A model generated the notes under the pieces. That model was given only the letters and a program-made list of their open reading frames with translations, did no database searches and was not told the DNA's origin. Positions 35,340 to 47,122 of a stretch of 64,000 bases of DNA are shown in pieces. The stretch is from the NCBI GenBank assembly GCA_037176845.1, contig JAYKXP010000022.1, positions 248,001 to 312,000 on the forward strand, read 5' to 3'. The position numbers were made by a program, and so were the translations under genes. The number at the start of each line of letters is the position of its first letter. Within the stretch, counting starts at the first letter, position 1. Source of the stretch: Paramarasmius palmivorus. Lineage: Eukaryota; Basidiomycota; Agaricomycetes; Agaricales; Marasmiaceae.

Positions 35340-38300
35340 TCATCGTAACCGCGAAGGCCCAGCGACAGCATTCACTTGTTTATTACTATTACTCCTCCTC
35401 ATATGCAAGTTGTCGTTCTGCACGTTCGTCAAGTCTTCCATCACCACATCTTCCTCCGGAATGAGATACTCCACGTCTTCATACATGTGAGGGAACAGCA
35501 CCGCAAGCATGTCATCGATCTTTGAGATGAAATCCCCCTTTTGGGTTTTAGCCGCGCTCCTTTTGGCAGGTGAATCGATTTCCTGTTTCTCCGCATTGGT
35601 AGCGAAGGTCGCGGAGTTGAGAGTACCTCTTGCATTCTCCTTAGTGTAAAGAGAGAGGCCTTGCCGGGCTGCGAGATCGAGAATGTTGCGTTCGACAGTT
35701 TCTGTACGGAATGAATGAGGATGGATGGGCAGTACACATAGAACGGTGGCAGGTATACCTTCTGCGTAGTAGCAGTAAACTTCCGTGGGCCGGGTCTGTC
35801 CCATCCGATCGATTCGAGCAATAGCTGGCAGAAAAGAAGTATTAGCTGGTGTCGAGCGTTATCTAAGTATAAAATCACCTTGAACTTCAAAGCCGTGATG
35901 AACTACACTTTCCAGAAGGAACACACGGGATGCGCATGTTATATTTAACCCTGCATTCTCTCGTTCACTTTATCATAATCAGCGACGTTCGTAGAGGGTA
36001 AACATAAATTCACGTACCCGTGAAGAAGTAAAACAGAGATATGTGGGTCGTTCTTGAATCTTATTACAGGCCCTACACCTCGAGCACCACGGTCAATCCG
36101 AATGGATTGAATACCTGCATTAAGATGGGCATTTATACATCAATGAGAACATAGAGCGCCGTACCATTCTCAGTGAGAGCCTGTTGCACGACTGTTCATG
36201 AAATGCCTTAGTTAACTATGTATTGACGATAAATATGAGGGGGCGCACTCGTCAAGGAGTCTGCCCAAGCGGAGAAGACTATGCTCTTGCTTCCGGGGTC
36301 GTTTTGTTGAAGATACAAGAGATGTCGAACTAGGCTTTGGATCTTGTTTCCAAAGTCACCGAAGGCTTCGATCTTCTGCATTTCACTCAAGATTGCGGGA
36401 TCTAGGCAAGATACCTTTAGGCTTCGTTTAAGGTACGTCAACGAGTTGCAGCTCATACCAAGTAAATTGTATTCGATCCTCCTTGTTGATCTTGGAACCA
36501 TCTCACCATTGACTATTCGTGGTGGTGGGGGTTTCGCGGGATCATCTAATGTAAAACGTTGCAGTTTGTCGATGTCAATGGGGACTCTTTTGAAGTTGAA
36601 GTTCAGCGCCAGAGAGGAGTGACGAAAAGGGAGATAACTTACCTACACACTGGACAGGTTTTCCCTTCTCGGCGTTGGAGCCACGCTTTCAAACACCCCT
36701 CGCAGAATACATGTGCGCTAAGGTTTTGTTAAGTTGATGTCACGACACGAACATGCGAAGTGTTGCATACCACGTTGTGATGAAACCTCGGATGAATTCA
36801 CAACGGCAAAGAGTACAGCATTCGTCTTCTTCATCTTTATTTTCCTCTTGATTATCTGCAAGGTTGTCCAGATAGCGTTGATGAGCATGCCCTCGATTGA
36901 TCTTAACATCCAGCTCTTCTTTTTCGGTTTTGGTCTCTTCAAAGGCCATGTGGCGAGAGCCTTCAAACTCGACCTCAGCGACCGAATCGGAAATCTCCTG
37001 TAATTGCCTGAAGTAGAGAACACGCTGATTGAATGCTTTTCTGAAGATACCAAGATCGGCGTCAAGCTTATCGAGCATTTGTTCTGGGTTAGGTATCCAG
37101 TGAGGATCTGCAAGAACCTGAAAAAGTCTTGTGCGTACGCTGTGTTTGTATGAGACGACGAAGATCAGACACTGCCCGTTTGAGCAAGGCCCTCTCCGGA
37201 TCATCATCTCGAGCAACTCGGGTAAGAGCACCGGTAAGCTCCACCATGATCTACAAAAAAGCTCATGTTCCAACTCATTGGAAAGAAGCATCGAACTCAC
37301 ACTCTTAACTGCGCGTCCTCCCAGTGCTGCAAGTAGCTCCTTTCGTGTTTCCGAGAGCTGTTTGTGCAGTACTTCGTCTTCAGGTTTCACCTCAACGTCA
37401 TCATTGATCTCCATTGCATCGTCTTCGTGACCAGCTGCATTGAGGGCCGCTCGTGTCTTCCGTTTCTTCGTCTCCCTAAACTGAGAATTGGCCTTTGCCG
37501 AGCGGAGAGATGACGGCCGGGCTCACCTGACATCATGCGCGGCCAACAGCGTCCTCTCATTTATCAATGCCTCCCTCCGATCAGCTAAGAGCGCTCCATA
37601 CACCTGCATGAACACCTCTGCCTTGCTCTGATTCGCCAGATTCCTTTCGTACTCGTGCCCATCCGCACCTTCCGCTTCTCCTTCTCCTTCTCCGCCAGAG
37701 CTTAGCTTTTGTGTTAACAGGTTATGAATTTCTGTACGCCACTCCCAGAGTAGGATTGTCTGTTCATTCAGAACATTCTCAGCAATCTCATGGAACTCCT
37801 CGACCTGTCAAATGATCATCAGGTGTAAGTTAAGCAACCGAGGCACCCAACACACCAATTCGGCAGAGCGAATGCCTCCTTGCTCAAGAAATGGCACAGG
37901 TATCATCAATTCTTCTGCATTGACACCAGTATTGGTAGCGTCCAATGTTAACTGTTCCATGCCCTTCTTGGCTTTGTTCTCGGTGGCTAAAAAGTAATGC
38001 TTGAGAATGGAAACACACAAGAATGTAAGTGTGCCATACTCTTTAATAAAGCCTTCCTGATTTGCTCCGCAGCGTCGTATGCATCGTTCTCCTGGTCTGC
38101 GTGTGCCGGACCCATGTTGTGATGCGCATCTCCTTGTAAAAGCTTGACTCGATGCAAGACAAATCGGGTCTCTCTTAATCTCTGCTTGAGCCCTCTAAGC
38201 TTGTCTTTGTAGTCCTTCCCAGCAGGCGTCTTCGGGATACCCTTGTAGTCGTCATCATCTCCATCCTCATCTTCGTCGTCATCGTCTTCTTCCTCAGATA

Positions 38301-41162
38301 GCGGTGAACTCTCCCTCTCCTTGCCCTTCCCAGTAGACTGTTGCTGATGCGACTGTGCTTGTGCACGTAACTCCTTTTGAGCAGCAGCCTCCTTTCTCAG
38401 CTCATCTCCTCTGGCTCGATGGACAGTGATCGCCGCCTCGACATCCTCCATCAGCTTCTTCGCATCCTTCTCTGCGACTAAGAGTGTATCAAGGACGACC
38501 TGGTATCGGTTGATCGCAGCCGCATCAAGCATTTGCAGCTGGGCCATTTTGATAAGAGCTTGGATCTTGGCTTTGCAGTCATCCATTAGTGTTCGCCAGT
38601 TTTGGTCTTTCATCATCTAAGAACTCATGAACGAACAATTCGTCAGAGTGATGAGAATGCAAAGATACCTGGAGTACATCTGCCATCGTTTTCAGAACAC
38701 CCGATTTCATCAACTTGTCGACTCCATTCTGTCTCGCCAGCTGTCCAACCTATCGTCGTGGTGTTATTACAGGTCTCGGAAGTCAAATCGAAATAGACAC
38801 ATACCTGAGGATGCGTACAGATGGCTCTCAATCTCCGAATGGAACTCCTCAACAGTGCTCCATCAATCTCCCATCCCTCCGATGTCGCAACACCTCTGGC
38901 GTCAAGTCCAAGCTCAAGCAACATAGTCTCCAGCGCTTGATCATACACATGGCGTTCTACACGACCCATCTCAATGCTTACGAGATACCTAGTCTGCTGA
39001 GGTATGGTCAATTCACTCGACACGGCCGATTTAATGGTTCTGTACGAATCAGATACTCAGCGTCGCGTGATGACTGGAGAGTGAACAACGTACCGGATGG
39101 AGTAATACCCAAATAGATCAGCAAACTGCCTCGCAAAGCCAGGTAAAAGTAGACGGTGCCATATGCGTTGAGATAATATCTGGGTTTGATAAACGCGTAA
39201 AAACCTAGTGGGTTCCCGCTTGTCGATGAGTTCCATCAGTAAAGAAAGCATAACTTACTTGAGAACATGCACTAAATCTGCCACCTGAGTCCTCGCAGGT
39301 GTTCCAGAAACCGCAAAGGAAGTTCGTCTGGGTATAAGGGACACCATATCCTCGACTTTTCCGCCTCCAGCCATCTGTACTTCGTCCATGATGACTCTAT
39401 ACCATTCACAACAAACAAGAGGACTCCTCTGTCTCTCGATGTTTGAGTATACAACCCCGTCTCTTCGCGGCCTTGTCGGAGGAGCTCTGGCCACATTCAA
39501 GTCGGACTGAAGGACGCTGTACGTGGTGATGACAATGTCGAAGCCGTGCGCGTAGGTGTACCAGTCGATCACCTCGTCATTGTCATCTTCCTCCTCTACT
39601 TCAGCCTGATTCTCATCTGCTCTTGCCTTTCCTTTCCCCTTCGTGCCTTTGATCCTCTCAATAGCTTCAGCTTTCGAACTTGCCCTCCCAGCCTTCTTCT
39701 TCGCCTTCTTTTTTTCCAAAGCCTTCTTCTGTTTTGCCTCCTCGATTTGCGTAGGTGTTAACGGCACCTTCAACTTGGACCATCCGTCGTAAACCAAAAC
39801 CTTCAGGTGTGGAGCATGAACCTTGATTTCGTCAATCCACTGAGACTGTAAGGCCAGAGGTGTAACGATAAGCGTAGCCTTGACGGCTTTCACATCAACC
39901 TGAGCTTCGGGTTCCCAACGCGTCACGGCAGGCGTACGATCTGCCGGTGCAGGGTTCAAACACACCAAAGCGATGGTCTCCACGGTTTTGCCAAGGCCGG
40001 GTTCTTCGGCTAGGATACCACCGAATGAAGATAATGCGGACTCGGTGTCGGGGCGCGTTCGGGATAATGCGCCTGTGAGCCGATTGTACCACCACTCCTC
40101 ACCGCCCATGAGGGAAACGGGTTCCCAGAATGAGAACTCTGTGGTGGAATTGGAGTGTTTAGGTTGAATGGTACCATCTGCAGAGATAGACATGCCCTCG
40201 CGATCGAGTAGCCAGCCAACGGCCCTGCGTTGAAAGGGTAAAAGTGTGGATTCCAGCATGTCTGGCTGCATGGCTTCCTCGACCATGGGAGGAAGGTTTG
40301 GAGCGGGCGCCATCACGGAGTAATAGAACGTGATGTTGTTGGTACCCGTGAATGAAGGCGGTGGTGCCGGGGAAGGTACGAGGTACGACAATAAACGTCG
40401 CTGCGCATCCTCGACGCTTCTTCGAAGGTAATTCGTAGGGGCATCGAAGATCTCTGGGAGAACAAGTGAAACCGTGACATGGATTTGGACGCGAAAACGT
40501 TCGTCTTCTCCCGATGGAAGCACGACAAGTTTTAGATTGCCGCTGATGGCTGCTTTGCCAGCTCCCTGCAAGACGTAGCTAGTGCGCATGATGTCCTCGA
40601 GTTCCGGGGACGAGATGTCGTGGTCACTGGCGCTCATGCTGTCTGGGTTATACGGCGGGAGAATGGATATCCAATCTGACTCGCGTCCAGCGGTATCGGG
40701 ATCCTCCAACAGGGTTGATTTGGCAACCAAATCACCGAAAGACGACGTGAAGCTAATACTTCCCAACTCCACTGTCTGGGGCTCTGCCGTGACTCCGAAA
40801 AGATTCTCCAATTCCTTCGTGAATCGTACTTCCTCCGCCCCAGGCTGCTGGTTTTGTAGGCCTTTGTCTTCTGTAGTGTAGTGCATCTCATATATATGTC
40901 GTAGTGCAGGTAATAGTCCAGTGTCCTTTGGCAGTTCGGTGGGATCTGATGTGTGGATGTACGGCATGTGTTGGATGGGATAGGGGTTATTGTTCTCTGA
41001 GGAATTGTCTGTTCGACTGGCGGCACCCGTCAAAGACGTTTTCGTACGTTTATTAGAAATGTCGTGGCTCATACTGGGAGATCTAGCGCGTTTCTTGCCC
41101 TTCTCGGAGTTTTCCATCTCGTCTTTGGACGCGTCGACTTCCACAATGCCACCTTTGTTCAT
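35340..41162 (-). CDS. SHPRH/Irc20-like SNF2 helicase with RING domain
   Basis: A very large nuclear protein (roughly 1700 residues). The first SNF2 lobe contains FGGILAEEPGLGKTVETIAL (Walker A) and WYRVIMDEVQM, a DEVQ box typical of the SHPRH/Irc20 group instead of DEAH. A long helical insert follows, with an acidic stretch near 38240-38320. A C3HC4 RING is split by introns: CCTLCRCEFIRGFITT then CAHVFCEGCLKAWLQRREGK and CPVCR. The second lobe has SKSIVFSAWADSL and IARIDRMGQTRPTEVYCYYA with ERNILDLAARQGLSL. The family couples ATP-driven DNA translocation to E3 ubiquitin ligase activity in DNA damage tolerance. The start is uncertain: 41162 (MNKGGIVEVDASK) is used, but 41294 is also in frame. 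No frame break was seen. Confidence 0.88.
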
Positions 41163-41855
41163 CTGCAACAATTTTGCGACATTTCGGAGATACAGGATTG
41201 ATTGATTGTAAAACCCCGTGCTACGAGGATGGGGGATTCTGGAAGGCTGACTAGAGCGGAGAGAACCATTGTGGTAGGAGATTGTCTCCCGCATGGGACT
41301 GGGGACGTGGTGGTAAGGGGGAAAAGCTTCGGCGCGTATATGTCACGCCCAAGTCGCACGCCCTGTCACACCGGTCCCGAATGGGCGCCTACTCGACCTC
41401 TGGTGACTCCTCCACTTCCTTCCTTCCCGGTACGGACGACCACATCAGACTCGCAGATTGCGAACAAAGCATAAAAGTTACTGGACCGACAGCGATTTCC
41501 CTTGGAAGTTCGACAGAGAAAATGCGATGCTGCTGCCTTAAACCTTTTGTACTAGAGAACTGATGGTGCGTAATTGAATAAGGGCTGCAGCGAAACGGTC
41601 GTCAACTTTGCCTCAAAATCAGGCCTCAGGGTTTCGTTCGGATTTTGGTGAGTGCGCGGACTCTCTTTGAGGCATTTTTCCTACTAATTCTTTGACTTTT
41701 TCACCAGCGAAATGACGCGAACAGCCGCAGGATCGTCGATTTCTACCTCAAAATTCAGGCTTCTTTCAGCTTCGGTGTCAACGGTGTCAACATAAATCCT
41801 GGGGTGTTACGGTCACATCAAACTGCATCCCTTCCCCAAGATTCTCTCCCCCACG
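41163..41855. other. Divergent intergenic, no gene seen
   Basis: About 690 bp between the SHPRH-like start and the first TPR gene. Both promoters must lie here. No clear TATA box was noticed. Confidence 0.4.
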
Positions 41856-44005
41856 ATGTCCTCTGCTCAAGCACTCAAAGAAGAAGCTGATGCACTTTTT
41901 CGCCAACAAGACTATCAAGCGGCACTCCTCAAGTATCACGAAGCGATCAAAATCGATGATAAGAACCCAGTTTTATCCGCGAACAGCGCGTTGTGCGCAC
42001 TCAAGTTGGAGTAGTAAGATTTTAGTTCGATGCTTTATTCCTGTCCATTCCTGAGTATGACCCACAGTTATCTGGACGTGATTTACTTCGCCACCTTGGT
42101 AACTTGAAAATGGCTTTTTTGAACCATGTGGGATCCCCTGAGACGCATTGAATGCTTAGGCCATCAAACTTGACCGTACCTACGTCAAAGCTTACACCTA
42201 CCTTGCAAAAGCTCAGAGCGTAAGCGGCTTTGCATTCGTACCCACTTCCAACATTGAATACTTTCATGCAGGCTATACATCAATATTCGGAAAGCGAAAA
42301 ATCCTGGCAAAATGTTACGAAAGCGCTTCCCTTGATAAACCTTACACCACAAGAAATCGCCCTGAAACACGCCTCTGAGCAGGGTTGCGCCGAGTGCAGG
42401 AAACATATCAGGGACGTCAAGGCTCAGGTCGAAGGCAAATTGGCGAATACTAGAGAGTATCCTGTCTTTCGGCGGGTCGCTGCTCTCACTGAGCATATGT
42501 CGGAAGAAGAGATCGATCAACCAAGTCGCAGTGTAAGGCTCTTGATCTCAGAATGTGGCCCGCTTTCTCATTTCAATACACAGCACTGCCACGTCGCGCG
42601 AGTAACGACGATTTATCTGCAGGTTACGAAGAGCATCCAAGCACTCATGCATAAACCTATTTGGTTTTTTGAATCCGAATGTGCACTCACAGATCTCGTT
42701 AAGGTTGTGCAACATGATGCCCGCGTGGCTCATAACTGGGACGTTTTGTGGCCGGAAAAGATCTATAATATGCGTGAGCATGACACCTTTGTGTTGCCTG
42801 CTTTGATCTTAATTGTGTACGCTCGCAGTCGAGACGATGAACGGCTTTTACGATGGCTGGAAGGACCTCAAGCCCGATGAGCATTTTCGCAACTCGGTTC
42901 AAGAACGTATAGCTCAAAAGGTGGGATTGAATAGAAGGGCGTTGGGGGTGACAGTCAAGTGTGTCCTTCCCTTTCCCGCGTTGTCATCTGACTAGATATC
43001 GGTATTGAAGATGTTGGATCGTTCACGCAATGATGCTAGAGAGTCCTGGCTCAGAAAAACGAGCAGAATACCTTCGTCGAGCAATCGAAGTCATCAAATG
43101 GGCTCGTTCCGTCATCTCACTCGGAGACGTGAATGACGACATACTCAAACCAACATTCCTCCTTGCTACACAAAAGTTGTATTTGTCAGCTTTGGTGCTG
43201 GTGCGGCTATTCCCTTCGTAGATTAAACAACAACTGAATTTAAGTAGGGCGCGAACGAGAAACGGAACGATGTGGCTACGCACGCTCAGCTCCTCAGTGA
43301 TATTCTTCAACAAGCAAATGAGGTCATCGAGGTAGCAAACAGTATATCTCGAGACGAACATGACGAAGTGCATGCTGTTGCGTATCAGGACTTTCCTTGT
43401 GGTATGGCGTGGGCGTAGGTCTCCTATACTGTCTTGCCAAATGCGGCACCTAACTAGATTCAGTGCAAAGGGCTATTACTATTGGGAACAGGCCATGATT
43501 CACCGATCTTCCCAGCCAGCTCTTCAGCATTACCTCCGAATGGCGTCAGAACATTACCTGAAGGCATCGACGTACTTTCCGGAAGACGATGAATACCACG
43601 ATGTTTCCGGAAGACGATGAATACCACTGGGGTATGTTTCCGGAAGACGATGAATACCACTGGGGTAGGTCCCGTTTCCTTCGGATATCGTATTCCGGTT
43701 AGATCATGCCTTGAACAGGACTTCTCCAGCGAACTCTGGATTGCAAGCTATTCTGCGGGGCCACAGCTCGAGAACAGCTACACTTCTCGGAATTTGTACA
43801 CGTGGCAGCTCAGAAAATGAAGCCAATTTGGGGAATAGGAGTCGCTGCTAGCTCAAGTGTTTGGGCAAACATAGCTGCACAAGTCGCGACTACTGTCAGA
43901 ATCGGCACAGCTCGGGGGAATTTCAAGCTAGACGAGGTTCATACCTGGGATTATCCGCACGGGTTGCTTTTCCTTGGCATCGCGACTAAATCACCACTCT
44001 TCTAG
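41856..44005 (+). pseudogene. TPR-family protein, copy 1 (frame broken by a local repeat)
   Basis: First of five related genes. The N-terminus MSSAQALKEEADALFRQQDY and following exons form three TPR units (ending KLDRTYVKAYTYLAKAQS). Then come AVQHD-type and KCWIVHAMM, AIEVIKWARSVIS, FLLATQKLYL, AYQDFPCGMA, AKGYYYWEQA and YFPEDDEYH. The C-terminal block resumes at LLQRTLDCKLFCGATAREQL and KMKPIWGIG. Between EDDEYH and that block a 24-nt segment beginning TTTCCGGAAGACG is present three times (43576, 43604, 43637), with offsets of 28 and 33 nt. The shift creates an in-frame TGA at 43618-43620, so the last about 100 residues cannot be reached by the usual splice. All other joins look sound, suggesting recent loss or a shortened product. 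Confidence 0.72.
43576..43660 (+). repeat. Triplicated exon end with splice donor
   Basis: Three copies of a 24-nt exon-end sequence (encoding PEDDEYH), at 43576-43599, 43604-43627 and 43637-43660. Copies 2 and 3 are each followed by TGGGGTA(T/G), a plausible donor. Other family members have only one copy. Confidence 0.85.
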
Positions 44006-44616
44006 TTGGGTTTGTACTGGTGGTACTCTTGTTTCTGAACGCGAGTACCACTTGCATCCCAAGCTTTGATTGATGATTTCGTTATTACTCTGAGTATATT
44101 ATAGTGGAAACAGAAAAGAAGAATGTGTACAGTAGTGTTAAGCTCATCCACGAAGTGCTTAACAAACGTTTTGCTGGCGTGGCTGCAAAGTTGTGTGTTT
44201 AGCGAACAGTTGGCAAGAGCCAGTGGGTGATAAGATAAACCTAAATCTTATCTCCTTCTGGAATTGCGTGTCGTAACGCCGCTGAACGACACTCTTCCTC
44301 GGCAAAATACATCTCGCCGTTTCATTCCTTTAGATTCTTTCTTGTGAAGAAATTTCAGTTGGCAGGATGCACCCAGAACTCTTGCTGATTCGGATCGTCA
44401 ACATTCTGACTTTTGCTACTGCACAGACCGTATAAAAAGGGTCGACAGGTGCGTATTATTACCGTCAACATGTTGAGACATTCCTCTCAATTTACGACCA
44501 GGCATAGGAAGAGTACCTCGCTCGATCGCTACTTCCAAATGAAGTTAATTAACGAAGACCGGTGTCAACACGGCCAGCCTTTCTTCTCCAACCTCCACTG
44601 TACATCACCACACACA
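44006..44616. other. Intergenic between TPR copies 1 and 2
   Basis: About 610 bp. It contains the inverted GATA pair at 44229-44252; no gene can be supported. Confidence 0.4.
44229..44252. repeat. Inverted repeat of GATA sites upstream of TPR copy 2
   Basis: GATAAGAT, 8-nt spacer, ATCTTATC, located 365-388 nt upstream of the ATG at 44617. It resembles the element at 9712-9739. Confidence 0.5.
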
Positions 44617-46744
44617 ATGGCGAGTTCCGCTCAAACGCTCAAGCAAGAAGCAGACCGACTCTTTCGTAGACAAAAGTACTCAGAAGCATTACTCAAGTAC
44701 AGAAAGGCGATCAAGACAGATTACCAAAACCCAATTTTGTTTGCAAACAGTGCACTGTGCTCGCTCAAAATACGGCAGTAAGGCTGGGACCCCAGGCTAC
44801 TACAACGACGTCGGGTTTTATTCACCCTTTCTCTGATTCACAGCTATCTAGACGCGATTAGCGATGCGACCAAGGTATGGCTCCGGTGTACATTGGCGAC
44901 TTTGACGATACTAAAGTATTGGCAGGCTGTAGAACTTGATCCTTGCTATGCCAAAGCATATTATTATCTCGCCAAGGCTCAAGAGGTGATTTACGCGTTT
45001 ATTCTGTCCACATAATTCTTTCTCATTTTAATGTAGGCAATCTGTTGGTACCGGGAAAGCGAGAGGGCATGGGCCAACGCGCTGCATGCTCTCTCCTCGA
45101 GCCACCTCACTCCTGAACAGGATGCTCTAAAACAGGCTTGCGAGCACGGTTACGCTGAGTGTAAGAGGAAGATGAAGATCATCAAAGCTCAAGTTGAGGG
45201 AAAATCCGAAAACGCAGATGCCCCTTACTTTTGTCGAGTCTCTGCCATCGCTGAGAGTACCGCGAACGACCAACAGCTTCAACCTAACCGGAGTGTAGGC
45301 TCTCACAATCTAAGGACTAGAAGGTTTACTAACCAACGCGCCTATAGTTTTCGCATGCCCAGCGGGCTTTCACGACCTATCTGCGTGCAACAAACAATCT
45401 GCAAGGCCTTTTCCGTAGCTCCCCATTGCACGGGTATGAATTCGAGTGTCCTCTCACGGATATAGTCACGGTCCTGCATCACGATGCTCGAATGACGCGC
45501 AGGTGGGATACAACATGGGCGCAAAAGATTTCTTCCCTTGGTATGCAGAGAGCATTTCCTTTCGTCGATTCGTCCTGACGAATTCTTCCGCAGTCGAATG
45601 GATGAATACAGCTCATGACGGCTGGAGGGACTTCAAACCAGATAACCGATTCCGTGAGCTGGTGAGGGAACGTATTCTTCGAGCAGGGTGGGAAGAGGCT
45701 AGGTCAGCGTTGGCCGTCACAATAAAGTGCGTATTACGGTGTATCCTGCCTCGACCGCTGCTCAACTGCGGAAATAACAGAGCTTGGATCGTCCATGCAA
45801 TGGTAGCCGAAAGCCCCACTTCCGAACAGCAAGCAGAGTACCTCGCTCGAGCGATTGAAGTGATCAAATGGGTCTGCACTCTCATACCATCTGGAGACGT
45901 CGAGCAATGTCGTTGCTGTGGTGGCATATTTGATCCCCTATTCCTCCTTGCCACGCAAAAGCTGCATCTGACTGCGCTGGTGCAGGTTTGTTCATCCGTC
46001 TTATAAACTGGCAACAGCAAACATCTAATGTTGATGCAGGTTGCATCTCGTAAACGCACCGATATGGCAAGGCATAACCAGTTGCTTAAAGACATCTTTC
46101 AGGAAGCGGACGAAATCATCGGATTGGCGAGTAACTTACCCCGAAACAAAGAGGATGAAGTATATGCTACTGCATTTCGAGACTTCCCCTGTGGTGTGGC
46201 TTTGGGGTACCTTTCTTTTTCTAAGTGCCAAATAAAACGAAGATCTAAGGAAACCATTTACAGTGCGAAAGGCTATTACTACTGGGAGACCGCGAGAAAG
46301 CATCGCTCATCCAGAACGAATCTCCAGCACTATCTCAGAATATCGGCGGACTGTTACCTAAAGGCGTCGACCTACTTTCCAAAGGATGATGAATACCACC
46401 GAAGTACGTACCATTTCTTGGCCAGTGCATTCGTGTTAGCTCATGATATCGCAGTATATCTGCAGCGAGTTATGGAGTGCATGTTGTTCTATGGTGCTAC
46501 TGCCGGGGAGCAACTCGTTTTCCTTCAGACCCTAGAAACGGCGATCAAGAATATGAGACCAATATGGGGGATAGGTCCCGCCGCTATCTCGCTTGCAGTG
46601 GTCGGCGACCCACTTCCACGCGCCGTGGCGTTTTTGAAGGACAGTGTAGCCTACGGGACGATACAGACGGAGGACGTTCTTACCTTTGATTACCCCGATG
46701 GCCCTCTTTTCGGTGCCATGATGGATAGGCCATTGACATTCTAG
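44617..46744 (+). CDS. TPR-family protein, copy 2
   Basis: Uncharacterised; apparently intact. Begins MASSAQTLKQEADRLFRRQK and has three N-terminal TPR-like units (ALLKYRKAIKTDYQNPILFA, YLDAISDATKAVELDPCYAK, AYYYLAKAQ). Such TPRs resemble those of Hsp70/Hsp90 co-chaperones. The rest is shared only with its neighbours here: DIVTVLHHDARMTRRWDTTW, EWMNTAHDGWRDFKPDNRF, AWIVHAMVAESPTSEQQAEY, AIEVIKWVC, a cysteine group CRCCGGIFDP, FLLATQKLHLTAL, AFRDFPCGVA, AKGYYYWETA, and KNMRPIWGIG, ending near LTFDYPDGPLFG. The intron at 46404-46454 is 51 nt with no stop in frame, so it could be retained. No signal peptide or TM was seen. Function unknown. Confidence 0.75.
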
Positions 46745-47122
46745 CTTTTTGTTTACCACTGGCTACCCCTTCAGAGTACATTGCCGCAGTTCATAATCGA
46801 GTTCTGCTGGGTCGTATTTCATACTTTCGGGGCTAGAGTGTATTTTTTAGACGTTTTACAACATTCTTTATTCTGCGAGCTTCCTCGTTTACAGTGTTCT
46901 GAAATTATCTTATCTCTAAGTCCACCCTGCTCCGATTCGGTAAAATGTTCTCGTGCTCTCCGTCATCCAGCAGCGATTCCAATTCCGCCATATGCGTTAC
47001 ACTCTTTTCCAGAGGATCTCCATTGAATACATGGCCGCAACTTCAAACAGTGCTCTTCGCTTCCTCGAGTCCTGATCCGCCTGTTGCGTTGCAGTCCCAT
47101 AAATTTTCTTCAGCCTAAACCA
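46745..47122. other. Intergenic between TPR copies 2 and 3
   Basis: About 380 bp, AT-rich near 46840-46920; no gene or clear element seen. Confidence 0.35.
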
